Both the position numbers and the translations under genes were made by a program. Shown here piece after piece: positions 41,215 to 50,649 of a DNA stretch of 64,000 nucleotides; positions within the stretch are counted from its first letter, which is position 1; each line of letters starts with the position of its first letter. The notes beneath the pieces are model-generated. The model did no database searches, was not told the DNA's origin, and saw only the letters and a list, made by a program, of their open reading frames with translations. The stretch covers positions 1 through 64,000 of the forward strand of contig JBBANJ010000002.1 of the NCBI GenBank assembly GCA_040402055.1, read 5' to 3'. The DNA comes from UBA2093 sp040402055 (GTDB taxonomy: Bacteria > Actinomycetota > Acidimicrobiia > Acidimicrobiales > Ilumatobacteraceae).

Positions 41215-42252
41215 ATGACCAGCCTCCCGAATGACCCCTTTCTTGCCGCCGCCCATGGCCAACAGGCCACACATACCCCGGTCTGGTTCATGCGCCAAGC
41301 TGGTCGCAGCCTTCCTGAATACAAGGCGTTGCGTGGTGAAGGAAGCATCCTTGACGCAATCAAGAAACCAGAGTTAGCCGCAGAGTTCACATTGCAACCT
41401 GTTCGACGTCACAACGTTGATGCAGCAGTTCTCTACTCAGACATTGTTGTGCCGGCACATGCTGTTGGTTTCGGTATCGATGTTGCGCCTGGAACTGGTC
41501 CTGTTGCACCGTCACCTCTTCGATCTCGCAACGACCTCGCGCGCCTTCGACCATTGCATCATGACGACATTGAATACGTCACTGACACAGTGCTCGCATT
41601 AATAATGGAATTGAAGGTGCCACTTCTGGCATTTGCAGGCGCACCGTTCACTGTTGCTAGTTATCTCATCGAAGGGCGCCCGAGTCGTACCTACCAGAAC
41701 ACAAAACGACTGATGCGTGAAGATGAAGTGTTGTGGCATGACGTGATGGAACATCTCGCACAACATTCTGTTGAATTCATTTCGGCTCAAATTTCAGCCG
41801 GTGCAGAGGCATTTCAATTGTTTGATTCATGGGCTGGCGCGCTCTCTCGTTCCGACTACGACACGTTCGTGAAGCCACATACCACTGCAGTGTTTTCACA
41901 ACTTGCTGAACGTCATCCAGGTGTAGCTGGAATTCATTACGGGATCGGATGCGATCACTTATTGGAATCAATGAACACAGTCGGTAATGCAATCATTGGT
42001 CTCGACTGGCGAACAACAATTCGTAATGCACGTATTCGCCTTGGTGCCGACACTGTGGTGCAAGGAAACCTCGACCCAGCTCTTGTGTTGGCAGGTTCAT
42101 CCATTGCACTTTTCGGTGCAGAAACTGTCCTTGCAGATAACGCAGGACATCCTGGTCACATTTTCAACCTCGGCCACGGGGTACAGCCCGATACAGACCC
42201 CAGTGTTCTCACCGACATTGTGGCCTACGTACACGAAAAGACAAAAAAATGA
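41215..42252 (+). CDS. hemE: Uroporphyrinogen decarboxylase
   Basis: A 345-residue HemE with the N-terminal signature TPVWFMRQAGRSLPEYKALR and the central FAGAPFTVASYLIEG. FDSWAGALSRSDY and LDWRTTIRNAR complete the active-site cleft. It decarboxylates uroporphyrinogen III to coproporphyrinogen III. AAGGGA precedes the ATG. It overlaps hemH by 4 bases in a tight hemE-hemH-hemY unit. Confidence 0.95.
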   Translation: MTSLPNDPFLAAAHGQQATHTPVWFMRQAGRSLPEYKALRGEGSILDAIKKPELAAEFTLQPVRRHNVDAAVLYSDIVVPAHAVGFGIDVAPGTGPVAPSPLRSRNDLARLRPLHHDDIEYVTDTVLALIMELKVPLLAFAGAPFTVASYLIEGRPSRTYQNTKRLMREDEVLWHDVMEHLAQHSVEFISAQISAGAEAFQLFDSWAGALSRSDYDTFVKPHTTAVFSQLAERHPGVAGIHYGIGCDHLLESMNTVGNAIIGLDWRTTIRNARIRLGADTVVQGNLDPALVLAGSSIALFGAETVLADNAGHPGHIFNLGHGVQPDTDPSVLTDIVAYVHEKTKK

Positions 42253-43178
42253 GCAACTCCTCCCGCACCGCAGTGATGTTGATGGCGTACGGCACGCCAC
42301 GCACCAAAGAAGAGATCTTGCCGTACTACACAGACATTCGTCGTGGGCGCGCACCTACTGACGAACAACTGAACGATCTCATCGCGCGATACGAAGCTAT
42401 TGGCGGGTTGTCTCCGTTAAAGCAGCTCACAGAAGCACAGCGAGATTCATTACAAGAACAACTTGACCTTATTAATCCTGGTCACTACCAAGTGTTTCTT
42501 GGCCTTAAACATGCAACGCCATTCATTGAAGAGTCTGTCGCAGAAGTTGCAGCTCTCGGTTTCACGCGCATCATCTGTCTTGTGCTGGCACCGCACTATT
42601 CAACGTATTCAATTGGTCAATACACAGACCGTGTACGCGCAGCAGCGGAACCTCACAATATTGAAGTGCGTGCCGTTGAAACGTGGGCACGTGAAGACGC
42701 ATTCATTGATTTCTTAGCTTCAGATCTGCGCACAAAGTTGTCACAGATGCCAGAGCGTACGAAAGTGTTATTCACAGCTCACTCGTTGCCACAACGAATT
42801 ATTGACGCTGGTGATCCGTATCCAGAAGAACTTCGCGCCACTGCAGAGCTCGTTGCAAGTAAGGCAGAGCTAACGCGTTGGTCACAATGGTCCATCGCTT
42901 GGCAATCTGCCGGACGTACTCCTGAACCATGGATTGGTCCAGACATCCTTGCTGTCATTGATCAAATGGCAACAATGCGCGACACCGATGAATCAGTCGA
43001 TGGCGTTGTCGTGTGTGCATGTGGTTTCGTAGCTGATCACCTTGAAGTTCTGTACGACTTAGATCTTGAAGCTTCTCAACGTGCAGCCTCCTACGGCATG
43101 GCGTTTGCTCGCACAGCGTGCGTCAACAGTGACTCATTGGTCATGGCTGCGCTTGCTCGTAGACTCATTACTGCATGA
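42249..43178 (+). CDS. hemH: Ferrochelatase (coproporphyrin type expected)
   Basis: A 309-residue class with VMLMAYGTPRTKEEILPYYTDIRRG, FTAHSLPQRIIDAGDPY (catalytic His) and GFVADHLEVLYDLDLEA (catalytic Glu region). It inserts Fe(II) into the porphyrin. Actinobacteria generally use the coproporphyrin-dependent route, so coproporphyrin III is the expected substrate (CpfC). That assignment follows from lineage rather than from a residue I can see. Confidence 0.93.
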   Translation: MSNSSRTAVMLMAYGTPRTKEEILPYYTDIRRGRAPTDEQLNDLIARYEAIGGLSPLKQLTEAQRDSLQEQLDLINPGHYQVFLGLKHATPFIEESVAEVAALGFTRIICLVLAPHYSTYSIGQYTDRVRAAAEPHNIEVRAVETWAREDAFIDFLASDLRTKLSQMPERTKVLFTAHSLPQRIIDAGDPYPEELRATAELVASKAELTRWSQWSIAWQSAGRTPEPWIGPDILAVIDQMATMRDTDESVDGVVVCACGFVADHLEVLYDLDLEASQRAASYGMAFARTACVNSDSLVMAALARRLITA

Positions 43179-44566
43179 GTGAACCCCGTCAAGTTGTCAT
43201 CATCGGTGCAGGCGTAGCAGGGCTGACCAGCGCGCTTACTGTTCTGACTAATTCAACTGATCCCGTAAACGTGACGGTGCTTGAAGTTGAGTCAAACGTG
43301 GGTGGTCGAATTCGCACAACACAATTTGCCGGATTGTCCATTGATGAAGGTCCTGATGCATTTCTTGCGCGTGTCCCATGGGCAACGCAACTCGCAGCCG
43401 AATTAGGACTTGGTGCGTCAATGACCTCGCCGACTGATGCGCATGCTTCAATCTGGCACAACGGCATGCACAACATTCCAGGCGATCTCATGCTTGGAGT
43501 ACCAGCAAAAGTTCGTGCATTCGCTACATCCGGACTTATCTCTCCGCTCGGCAAATTACGCGCAGCTATTGAGCCGTTGCTGCCTACCACTACTGACACA
43601 GATTCCATTGGTGAATACGTGCGCAGTCGCTTCGGAAATCAAATTCACGAACGACTGGTAGACCCGCTCATCGGAAGTATCTACGCAACTGATTCTGACC
43701 ACTTCTCTATGGCTGCTGTACCGCAGGTCGCAGCACTCACTGCAAGTCGCAGCATGCTGTTGGCAGCTGGTCGCGCACGAGCAGCAGCGGCCAAGTCTCC
43801 AGCTGGCCCTATTTTTTCAACGCCAACACGTGGGCTTGGTGCACTAATCGAATTATTGACACAACGAGTGACAGCTCTCGGCGGTCGCATTCTCACTGGT
43901 GAAAGCGTGTCCGCAATTGAAAAAGTAGACACCGGCTACACCGTGTCTACTTCACGTGGTCAACATCATGCCGATGCAATCGTTGTGGCATCACCAGCGA
44001 AACCAAGTTCTCACTTCATTCGACCACTGGATGATCGTGCTGCCGACCTTCTTGGCGAATGGTCTCATGCATCAGTGGTACTGATCACGATGGCAATTCC
44101 TGCATCACAATGGCCAGCACGTCTCAAAGGCAGTGGTTACCTAGTTCCTAAACCTGATCAACGATGGGTGTCCGCTGCTTCATTTGGGTCAAACAAATGG
44201 GCACACTGGCGCCCAGATGACGGTTCCATGATTCTTCGCGTATCACTAGGTCGTGATGGCCTTGAAGTGATGCATTTCGACAACGACAAACTCATCAATC
44301 TTGCGCTTGCCGATATGAAACTTCATCTTGGAGTCGATATGACGCCATCAGAAATTCGCGTGAGTCGTTGGGCAGAATCATTCCCTCAATACCGGCCACA
44401 TCATTTTGCTCGCTTAGCCGAATTGGAACACTCGCTCGGTTCTGCTGCTCCTGGAATAGTCTTTGCTGGTGCTAGTTACAGAGGTATCGGAATTCCCGCG
44501 TGCGTGCAACAAGCACGTGCTGCAGGCGAAGCAACCATTGCTCACCTTGCCACGCTTCATTCGTAA
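43175..44566 (+). CDS. hemY: Coproporphyrinogen/protoporphyrinogen oxidase, HemY type
   Basis: A 463-residue flavoprotein. The dinucleotide motif VVIIGAGVAGLTSAL lies at residues 7-21 and EGPDAFLARVPWATQLAAELGLG follows. The FAD-closing motif is near the end (VFAGASYRGIGIPACVQQARAAGEA). It oxidises the porphyrinogen with oxygen; in Actinobacteria this is CgoX acting on coproporphyrinogen III. The final enzyme of that route, ChdC, is not in this window. Confidence 0.92.
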   Translation: MSEPRQVVIIGAGVAGLTSALTVLTNSTDPVNVTVLEVESNVGGRIRTTQFAGLSIDEGPDAFLARVPWATQLAAELGLGASMTSPTDAHASIWHNGMHNIPGDLMLGVPAKVRAFATSGLISPLGKLRAAIEPLLPTTTDTDSIGEYVRSRFGNQIHERLVDPLIGSIYATDSDHFSMAAVPQVAALTASRSMLLAAGRARAAAAKSPAGPIFSTPTRGLGALIELLTQRVTALGGRILTGESVSAIEKVDTGYTVSTSRGQHHADAIVVASPAKPSSHFIRPLDDRAADLLGEWSHASVVLITMAIPASQWPARLKGSGYLVPKPDQRWVSAASFGSNKWAHWRPDDGSMILRVSLGRDGLEVMHFDNDKLINLALADMKLHLGVDMTPSEIRVSRWAESFPQYRPHHFARLAELEHSLGSAAPGIVFAGASYRGIGIPACVQQARAAGEATIAHLATLHS

Positions 44567-44571
44567 ATAGC

Positions 44572-46011
44572 ATGAGACGAAGCTCGTTTCTTCTTCTAGT
44601 TGCTGGACTGTTAGTTGCAGCATCAATGCCACCATGGGGTTGGTGGCCTCTCGGTTTTATAGGTATTGGGTTGTACGGCTCAGTGGCGGCACAACGAAGA
44701 GATAATGCTTTCTCGACTGGTTTTTTTTTCGCGGCGGCGTGGTTCTTGCCTTCTATGGCGTGGATGTGGTTTCTCACGGCACCCGGATACATAGTCGCAA
44801 TCCTCATCTTCTGCGTGATGCATGGCATCGCCAGTTACGTCGCAGCCACGCTGTCAGCCAACAACCAATCCCACAGATCAGCGTTAATTATTTGCCATTC
44901 GCTCGCAGAAGTTGTGCGATTATCATTTCCATTCGGCGGAGTACCACTAGCCACACTCGCCATTGGGCAAGTATCTGGTCCTCTTGCTGGACTTGCTCCT
45001 CTCATGGGAGTGATCGGCATTTCGACCGCAACGTTGTATCTCGCGTTGGCTCATCGCCGATTCCGTGCAATATGCGTAGTCGGACTTTTAGTGTTCGTTG
45101 GAAATACTTGGAACAGCACACAATCTACGGGACGCACCTTGCATCTTTCCATTGTTCAAGGTGGAGGAGAACAAGGAACTCACGCAGTTGATACGAACCC
45201 ACGTGATGTTTTCGATGTTCACATGACTGCAACGAAGACTCTCCAGCCCAACTCACAACGTGATGCAGTGATCTGGCCAGAGAATGCAATCAGCATCACG
45301 AATCATGGACTCTTTTTCGACAGCCCGGAATACGCAGAAATTGCGCAAGAGGCGAAACGGCTGAATGTGCCATTCGTTGTCGGCATCACCGAAGATGCTG
45401 GTGAAGACCAATTTACGAATGCGCAAGTTGTTATAGACATCGATGGTTCAGTAAGTGGCCGTTACGACAAGGTACGTCGAGTTCCGTTTGGTGAGTACAT
45501 GCCAATGCGATCGCTGTTGAAAGCTCTTGGTGCACCAACAGATTTAGTACCACGAGATGCACGTGCTGGCGATTCGCGCGGATGGCTTGATGTTGCAGAT
45601 ACTCGGGCAAGTGTTGCAATTTCTTGGGAAATATTCTTTGGTGGTCGCGTCAATGAAGGTGTTACCGATGGGGCAACCTTCATCATTAATCCCACGAATG
45701 GTTCTAGTTACACGTGGACAATTCTGCAGACACAACAAATTGCAGCCTCTCGTTTGCGAGCTTTAGAACAAGGTCGTGATGTTGTACAGATTTCCCCTAC
45801 GGGATTTAGTGCCTTCATTGATTCTTCTGGTGTCGTTCACGACCGCACATCGATAAGTGAACAACGCGTGCTTGAGCGCTCTATTCAGCTTCGAACCGGA
45901 CGCACCTTGTATTCACGCATGGGGAATACGGTCTATATCTGGGCTTTATTGATTGCCTTTGCCTGGCTAGTCCGTCGCCGTGCCCGAGCCATTCGGATCA
46001 GTGCCAGTTAG
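44572..46011 (+). CDS. lnt: Apolipoprotein N-acyltransferase-like protein, catalytic Cys replaced
   Basis: A 479-residue protein with six N-terminal membrane segments (about 1-190) and a nitrilase-fold extracellular domain. The family's Glu is in DAVIWPENAIS and its Lys in GRYDKVRRVPFGEYMP. The nucleophile position reads SVAISWEIFFGGRV, where classical Lnt has ICYE, so Ser replaces Cys (codon TCT). Lnt would acylate the amino group of lipoproteins. The start at 44572 follows the hemY stop by 5 bases; upstream codons belong to hemY in another frame. Confidence 0.82.
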   Translation: MRRSSFLLLVAGLLVAASMPPWGWWPLGFIGIGLYGSVAAQRRDNAFSTGFFFAAAWFLPSMAWMWFLTAPGYIVAILIFCVMHGIASYVAATLSANNQSHRSALIICHSLAEVVRLSFPFGGVPLATLAIGQVSGPLAGLAPLMGVIGISTATLYLALAHRRFRAICVVGLLVFVGNTWNSTQSTGRTLHLSIVQGGGEQGTHAVDTNPRDVFDVHMTATKTLQPNSQRDAVIWPENAISITNHGLFFDSPEYAEIAQEAKRLNVPFVVGITEDAGEDQFTNAQVVIDIDGSVSGRYDKVRRVPFGEYMPMRSLLKALGAPTDLVPRDARAGDSRGWLDVADTRASVAISWEIFFGGRVNEGVTDGATFIINPTNGSSYTWTILQTQQIAASRLRALEQGRDVVQISPTGFSAFIDSSGVVHDRTSISEQRVLERSIQLRTGRTLYSRMGNTVYIWALLIAFAWLVRRRARAIRISAS

Positions 46012-46023
46012 CCTCTACTGCCT

Positions 46024-47310
46024 ATGTCAGGCACCTACGACCCCAATGGCCCGTTGCGTGTTGCATACCTCACGTATCGCGGTAAACCGCATGTTGGCGG
46101 ACAAGGTGTTTACACACGTCATCTCACAAAGGCACTCGCAGACCTCGGACACACTGTAGAAGTTTTCGGCGGACAGCCGTACCCGGTTCTTGATGATCGC
46201 ATCACAATGCACAAGCTTCCCAGCCTCGACATTTTCAATGACACCTATCCGGGACGAGTGCCGGCATATTGGGAAATTAAGACATGGCCAGATGTTGTGG
46301 AGACAGCTCGTTTCATGACAGGTCAGTTCTCTGAACCACTTGCATTTTCGAAGCGCGCGCTTCGCACTCTGACTCCTCGCGTGAACGACTTTGATCTTGT
46401 CCATGACAACCAGTGCCTTGGTTGGGATATTTTGAAAATTGAAAAAATGATTCCAACAATCGTGACGTTGCACCACCCCATCACGAAAGATCGTGAATTA
46501 GAAATGAGTCACGCACCGAGCCGCTGGAAGCGTCGCTCTGTTGGTCGCTGGTATTCGTTTGTTGACATGCAAGGAAAAGTTGCGAGCAAGATGCCGCGCA
46601 TTGTTGTCGTAAGCGAAAACAGTATTACTGACATCAATAAGGACATGGGCGTATCGCGCGATCGCATGCGTCTTGTTCCGGTCGGCGTCGACCCAGATCT
46701 ATTTAAGCCACAACCACACATTGCGCGTGAACCTGGCCGCCTTATCACCACAGCATCTGCTGACGTTGCGCTCAAGGGCTTGTCGTACTTACTTGAAGCA
46801 ATGGCTCTCTTGCGTAAAGATCGCGACATTCGCCTCACAATCATTGGTAAGCCTCGTCCTGGTCACAGCATGGACCTTATTGATTCGCTCGGATTGCGCC
46901 CACATATCGACTTCGTATCTGGCGTTACTGATGAGCGCATCGTTGAGTTGTATGCAGAGGCAGAACTTGCTGTTGTACCAAGCCTGTACGAGGGTTTCAG
47001 CCTTCCCGCAATCGAAGCCATGAGCACAGGTATTTGTCTTGTTGCAACAGATGGTGGTGCATTACCTGAAGTCACGGGCACGCATAATGAGACCGTCTTG
47101 CAATGCCCTGCTGCAAATGCCGAAGCTCTCGCTGCTGCCATTGCTACTGGTCTTGATAGTGCGGAACTACGTGCCCGAATTGGTGAAGCCGGTCGTCAGC
47201 GTGTTGTGTCGCGTTGGACGTGGAAACACTGTGCAGAACTTACCGTTGAGCAATACCGCGAAGTGCTCGACATGCCCCATAATCGCGCCAAACTAGAAAA
47301 GCGTCGCTGA
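46024..47310 (+). CDS. Family 4 glycosyltransferase
   Basis: A 428-residue GT-B enzyme. The N-terminal domain opens RVAYLTYRGKPHVGGQGVYTRHLTKALADLGH, read in blocks. The donor-binding domain has TTASADVALKGLSYLLEA and the EX7E motif in YEGFSLPAIEAMSTG. It is probably a retaining, nucleotide-sugar-dependent enzyme; donor and acceptor are unknown. It lies 13 bases after lnt and 2 bases before the methyltransferase, inside one operon with the prenyltransferase-like gene. Confidence 0.87.
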   Translation: MSGTYDPNGPLRVAYLTYRGKPHVGGQGVYTRHLTKALADLGHTVEVFGGQPYPVLDDRITMHKLPSLDIFNDTYPGRVPAYWEIKTWPDVVETARFMTGQFSEPLAFSKRALRTLTPRVNDFDLVHDNQCLGWDILKIEKMIPTIVTLHHPITKDRELEMSHAPSRWKRRSVGRWYSFVDMQGKVASKMPRIVVVSENSITDINKDMGVSRDRMRLVPVGVDPDLFKPQPHIAREPGRLITTASADVALKGLSYLLEAMALLRKDRDIRLTIIGKPRPGHSMDLIDSLGLRPHIDFVSGVTDERIVELYAEAELAVVPSLYEGFSLPAIEAMSTGICLVATDGGALPEVTGTHNETVLQCPAANAEALAAAIATGLDSAELRARIGEAGRQRVVSRWTWKHCAELTVEQYREVLDMPHNRAKLEKRR

Positions 47311-47311
47311 C

Positions 47312-48049
47312 ATGTTGACAATTCGTTTTAATCGCCTCGGACTTCGTCCGGGAGACAAGTTCCTTGATGCTGGCGCCGGTTTTGGTCGTCACGCATTTGA
47401 AGCGGCCCGCCAAGGAGCAACCGTATTCGCCCTTGATTACGCCTCAGACGAAGTAGTGATGACTCGCAATACTTTTGGCGCAATGCTTGAAGCAAAAGAA
47501 ATTACTGAGCAGGCATTCGGCGGAGTCCTTCGCGGAGACGCCACCAAGCTCCCATTCGAAGACAACACTTTTGACTGTGTTGTCACATCAGAAGTTCTCG
47601 AACATATCCAAGATGATGTGAATGTCATTTCAGAACTTCATCGTGTTCTCAAACCAGGCGGTTCACTTGGTGTCACTGTTCCATCGTGGTGGCCGGAAAA
47701 AATCAACTGGATGTTGTCTGATGAATACCATGCACCAAAAAGTGTCGGCGGCCACGTTCGCATTTACTCAGCTACAGAACTGAAGGCGAAACTTCGCTCT
47801 GCCGGACTTGAAGTAATTGACAGCCATCATGCCCATGCTTTGCACTCCCCATATTGGTGGTTGAAGTGTGCAGTTGGTCCCCGCAATAACGATCATTCAC
47901 TGGTGAAGAAGTACCGCGAATTCCTTGAATGGGACATCATGACTCAGCCTCGCTCCATGCAAGTTGCCGAGCGTGCGCTAAGCCCGCTCATGGGTAAAAG
48001 TTTTGTTGTGTACTCACGCAAGCCACTTACAGTTGGAGCAACAGCATGA
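47312..48049 (+). CDS. Class I SAM-dependent methyltransferase
   Basis: A 245-residue methyltransferase. Motif I is DKFLDAGAGFGRHAFEA, the acidic end of beta 2 is FALDY, and FDCVVTSEVLEHIQDD and HRVLKPGGSLGVTVPSWW complete the UbiE/type-11 fold. No membrane anchor. The substrate is unknown; the neighbouring glycosyltransferase and toroid protein suggest a glycolipid or polyprenyl-linked sugar (inference). Its stop overlaps the next start in ATGA. Confidence 0.86.
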   Translation: MLTIRFNRLGLRPGDKFLDAGAGFGRHAFEAARQGATVFALDYASDEVVMTRNTFGAMLEAKEITEQAFGGVLRGDATKLPFEDNTFDCVVTSEVLEHIQDDVNVISELHRVLKPGGSLGVTVPSWWPEKINWMLSDEYHAPKSVGGHVRIYSATELKAKLRSAGLEVIDSHHAHALHSPYWWLKCAVGPRNNDHSLVKKYREFLEWDIMTQPRSMQVAERALSPLMGKSFVVYSRKPLTVGATA

Positions 48050-49122
48050 GTACACGTTCCATGCCTCACCTTCCAGGCATTCTGACCACAGCTGACCTTG
48101 CGCGCACTGCAGATTCTATTCAGGCGTTGCAATTACCAAACGGAATGATCCCGTGGTACCCAAACGGCCACTGTGATCCATGGAACCATGTCGAAACCGC
48201 AATGGCTCTCAACATCATGGGCCGTGATGAAGCAGCACTTTCCGCATATAAATGGCTTGCAGATATTCAGCATGAAGATGGTTCATGGTTCAACTACTAC
48301 ATGCCAGATGGCTCAATTGAAGACGCAAAGCTCGACACAAACGTCACCGCATATATTGCAGTAGGCGTATGGACACATTGGTTGTGCACCCGTGACCTTG
48401 CAGCCGTCTCTGAATTATGGCCAACTGTTCGTAAAGCACTCTCATGGGTTCTTTCGATGCGTCGCGAGAATGGTTCAATCATCTGGGCACGCGAAACAGA
48501 TGCAAAGCCCTGGGACTATGCACTTCTCACTGGTTCGTCCAGTATTCGCCATGCGCTCCACTGTGGTGCTGCACTCGGCGATCTTCTTGGCGACTCTCAA
48601 CCAGAGTGGACCGCAGCTGCTGATGCAATTGATCATCTCATCGCAACAGATCTTGGTGCATTTGAACCAAAGGCCCGATGGGCAATGGACTGGTACTACC
48701 CCGTACTTACTGGTGCAATGACCGGTGCGCGCGCTAAGGCACGACTTGCTGAAGGATGGGACCGCTTCGTACTTGACGATCGCGGCGTGCGTTGTGTTGA
48801 TGATGAACAGTGGGTCACTGCAGCAGAAACAAGCGAGTGCGCGATTGCTCATTGCGCAGCTGGCGACCGTGACATTGCTCGCCAACTAGTTCTGTGGACC
48901 ATGCCTCACCGTCGTGAAGATGGTGCGTATTGGACAGGGATTGTGTATCCGGCAGAACCAGACAAGATGATCGTTCGTTTTCCAGCCGATGAATACAGTG
49001 CGTACACCGCAGCTGCAATCATTCTGGCTGCAGATGCGATTAGCGGCGGATCACCAGCCTCAACGCTCTTCACGCAGCCAATGGTGCGCCGCAACGCACA
49101 CTTAAAAGCTCGCGCTCTTTAG
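48046..49122 (+). CDS. Prenyltransferase/squalene-cyclase-like alpha-toroid protein
   Basis: A 358-residue helical-repeat protein. Repeated short motifs (LPNGMIPWYPNG, HEDGSWFNYY, RENGSIIWAR, REDGAYW) are the QW-like turns of alpha/alpha toroid enzymes. No DXDD cyclase motif is visible, so terpene cyclisation is unlikely. A glycan-processing six-hairpin role is an alternative. It is co-translated with the methyltransferase and is the last gene of the plus-strand run. Function not established. Confidence 0.72.
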   Translation: MSTRSMPHLPGILTTADLARTADSIQALQLPNGMIPWYPNGHCDPWNHVETAMALNIMGRDEAALSAYKWLADIQHEDGSWFNYYMPDGSIEDAKLDTNVTAYIAVGVWTHWLCTRDLAAVSELWPTVRKALSWVLSMRRENGSIIWARETDAKPWDYALLTGSSSIRHALHCGAALGDLLGDSQPEWTAAADAIDHLIATDLGAFEPKARWAMDWYYPVLTGAMTGARAKARLAEGWDRFVLDDRGVRCVDDEQWVTAAETSECAIAHCAAGDRDIARQLVLWTMPHRREDGAYWTGIVYPAEPDKMIVRFPADEYSAYTAAAIILAADAISGGSPASTLFTQPMVRRNAHLKARAL

Positions 49123-49763
49123 ATTCGGCGCAACACGCGCAACGAACCTGTTGCGCTGACATCTTCAAACAATCCGCTTTCGATTGCAGGAAGATAAATG
49201 TTTTCGTATGGTGGCCGACCACCATCAGCAGGGTTTGGAAACACGTCGTGAATTGCAAGCGTTCCGCCCTGTGCAACACGTGGAGTCCATAACTGATAGT
49301 CCAATGTTGCGGGCTCCACACCATGCCCACCGTCGATAAACAAGAATGCAAGAGGCGTTGTCCAATGGCGCGCAATGGTTGGAGAATCGCCGACCATTGT
49401 GACTACTGCATCTGCAAGCCCTGCATCAAGAATTGTGGAACGAAAAAACGGAAGCGTGTCCATACGACCCGTACGCGGGTCAACCAATGACGTGTCATGC
49501 CATTCCCATCCCGGTTGATTCTCTTCACTGCCAAAGTGATGATCAATTGCAAAAAGTGTCGTATTCGATTCTCGTGCAGCTCCACCTAGCCACACAGTAG
49601 AACGCCCGCAATATGAACCAACTTCGACAAAAGGAGCATTCGGCACTGATTGTGCGGCACGAACTGCTGCTTCGTACAAGGCATCACCCTCATCTTCGGG
49701 CATAAAACCTCGAGCCGCTAATGCGTGGCGGCGAAGTTCTGAATTGAGCGGCGAAATTGACAC
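49119..49763 (-). CDS. Class I SAM-dependent methyltransferase (type 24)
   Basis: A 214-residue methyltransferase of the Methyltransf_24 kind. Motif I is PFVEVGSYCGRSTVWLG, then TTLFAIDHHFGSEEN, LAFLFIDGGHGVEPATLDYQLW and GGTLAIHDVFPNPADGG. This type often modifies sugars or small hydroxylated compounds. It overlaps the end of the toroid gene by 4 bases in the convergent direction and probably serves the same pathway (inference). Confidence 0.82.
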   Translation of the reverse strand: MSISPLNSELRRHALAARGFMPEDEGDALYEAAVRAAQSVPNAPFVEVGSYCGRSTVWLGGAARESNTTLFAIDHHFGSEENQPGWEWHDTSLVDPRTGRMDTLPFFRSTILDAGLADAVVTMVGDSPTIARHWTTPLAFLFIDGGHGVEPATLDYQLWTPRVAQGGTLAIHDVFPNPADGGRPPYENIYLPAIESGLFEDVSATGSLRVLRRI

Positions 49764-49773
49764 GTTTCGACCC

Positions 49774-49779
49774 TACTAT
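49774..49779 (+). promoter_or_regulatory. Putative leaderless -10 (TACTAT)
   Basis: TACTAT lies 6 bases before the tesB ATG at 49786 and argues for that start over the upstream one. Confidence 0.45.
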
Positions 49780-49785
49780 GGGGTG

Positions 49786-50646
49786 ATGACCACACCACTT
49801 GATGAACTAGTCACATTGCTCGATCTGGAATCAATTGAAGTCAATCTCTTTCGTGGAGTATCTCCTATTGAAAATCGGGTTCGTGTGTTCGGCGGTCAAG
49901 TCGCTGGTCAGTCACTCGTAGCGGCATCACGTACGGTCGACGAAAATGCACGCCATGTCCATTCACTCCATGCATATTTTTTGCGCCCGGGCGACCCAGC
50001 TGCACCAATTTTGTATCAAGTAGATCGTCTGCGTGATGGCAGAAGTTTCACCACTCGCCGCGTTGTCGCAATTCAGCATGGTGAAGTCATCTTCAACCTG
50101 CAGGCAAGCTTTCACGCATTTGAACCCGGCCTTGATTGGCAGATTCCGGCTCCACTTGGTCTTCCTGATCCGGAAACTCTTCCCGACTTCAAGACACGCA
50201 TGGAACCACACAAAGAAGAAATTGGCGACTGGTACGACCACCCTCGCCCCATTGACTTGCGTTATCCCGATGGCGAACCAATCAACCGTTCGGGCATTGA
50301 ATCGTCCGGCCAACGCGTGTGGTTACGTGCGGACGGCACATTGCCTGATGACCCAGTTCTGAATGCCTGCATTGCCACATACGCAAGCGACATGACACTT
50401 CTTGACACTGCCCTGTTGCCTCATGGCCTTGGTTGGAATGAAGGTGGAATACAGATGGCAAGCCTTGACCATGCAATGTGGTTTCATCGCCCCTTCCGCG
50501 CAGATCAATGGCATTTGTACGACCAGCATGCAATCTCAACGTCTAACTCTCGCGGACTTGCCGGTGGTTCAATCTTCACGCAAGACGGACACTTGGCAGT
50601 CACAGTTGTTCAAGAAGGCCTCATTCGCGTCCGACCTAATGAGTAA
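49786..50646 (+). CDS. tesB: Acyl-CoA thioesterase II
   Basis: A 286-residue double-hotdog thioesterase. RVFGGQVAGQSLVAASRTV and VHSLHAYFLRPGDP are the N-terminal hotdog, and SLDHAMWFHRPFRADQWHLYDQHA, read in blocks, carries the Asp. GLAGGSIFTQDGHLAVTVVQEGLIR closes the second hotdog. It hydrolyses acyl-CoA to the free acid and CoA. The longer frame to 49744 would enter the divergent methyltransferase gene. Confidence 0.92.
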   Translation: MTTPLDELVTLLDLESIEVNLFRGVSPIENRVRVFGGQVAGQSLVAASRTVDENARHVHSLHAYFLRPGDPAAPILYQVDRLRDGRSFTTRRVVAIQHGEVIFNLQASFHAFEPGLDWQIPAPLGLPDPETLPDFKTRMEPHKEEIGDWYDHPRPIDLRYPDGEPINRSGIESSGQRVWLRADGTLPDDPVLNACIATYASDMTLLDTALLPHGLGWNEGGIQMASLDHAMWFHRPFRADQWHLYDQHAISTSNSRGLAGGSIFTQDGHLAVTVVQEGLIRVRPNE

Positions 50647-50649
50647 AGA

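Noticed and set aside
48046..49122. Squalene-hopene cyclase
   Set aside because: At 358 residues it is about half the usual length and no DXDD motif is visible; only the toroid repeats match.
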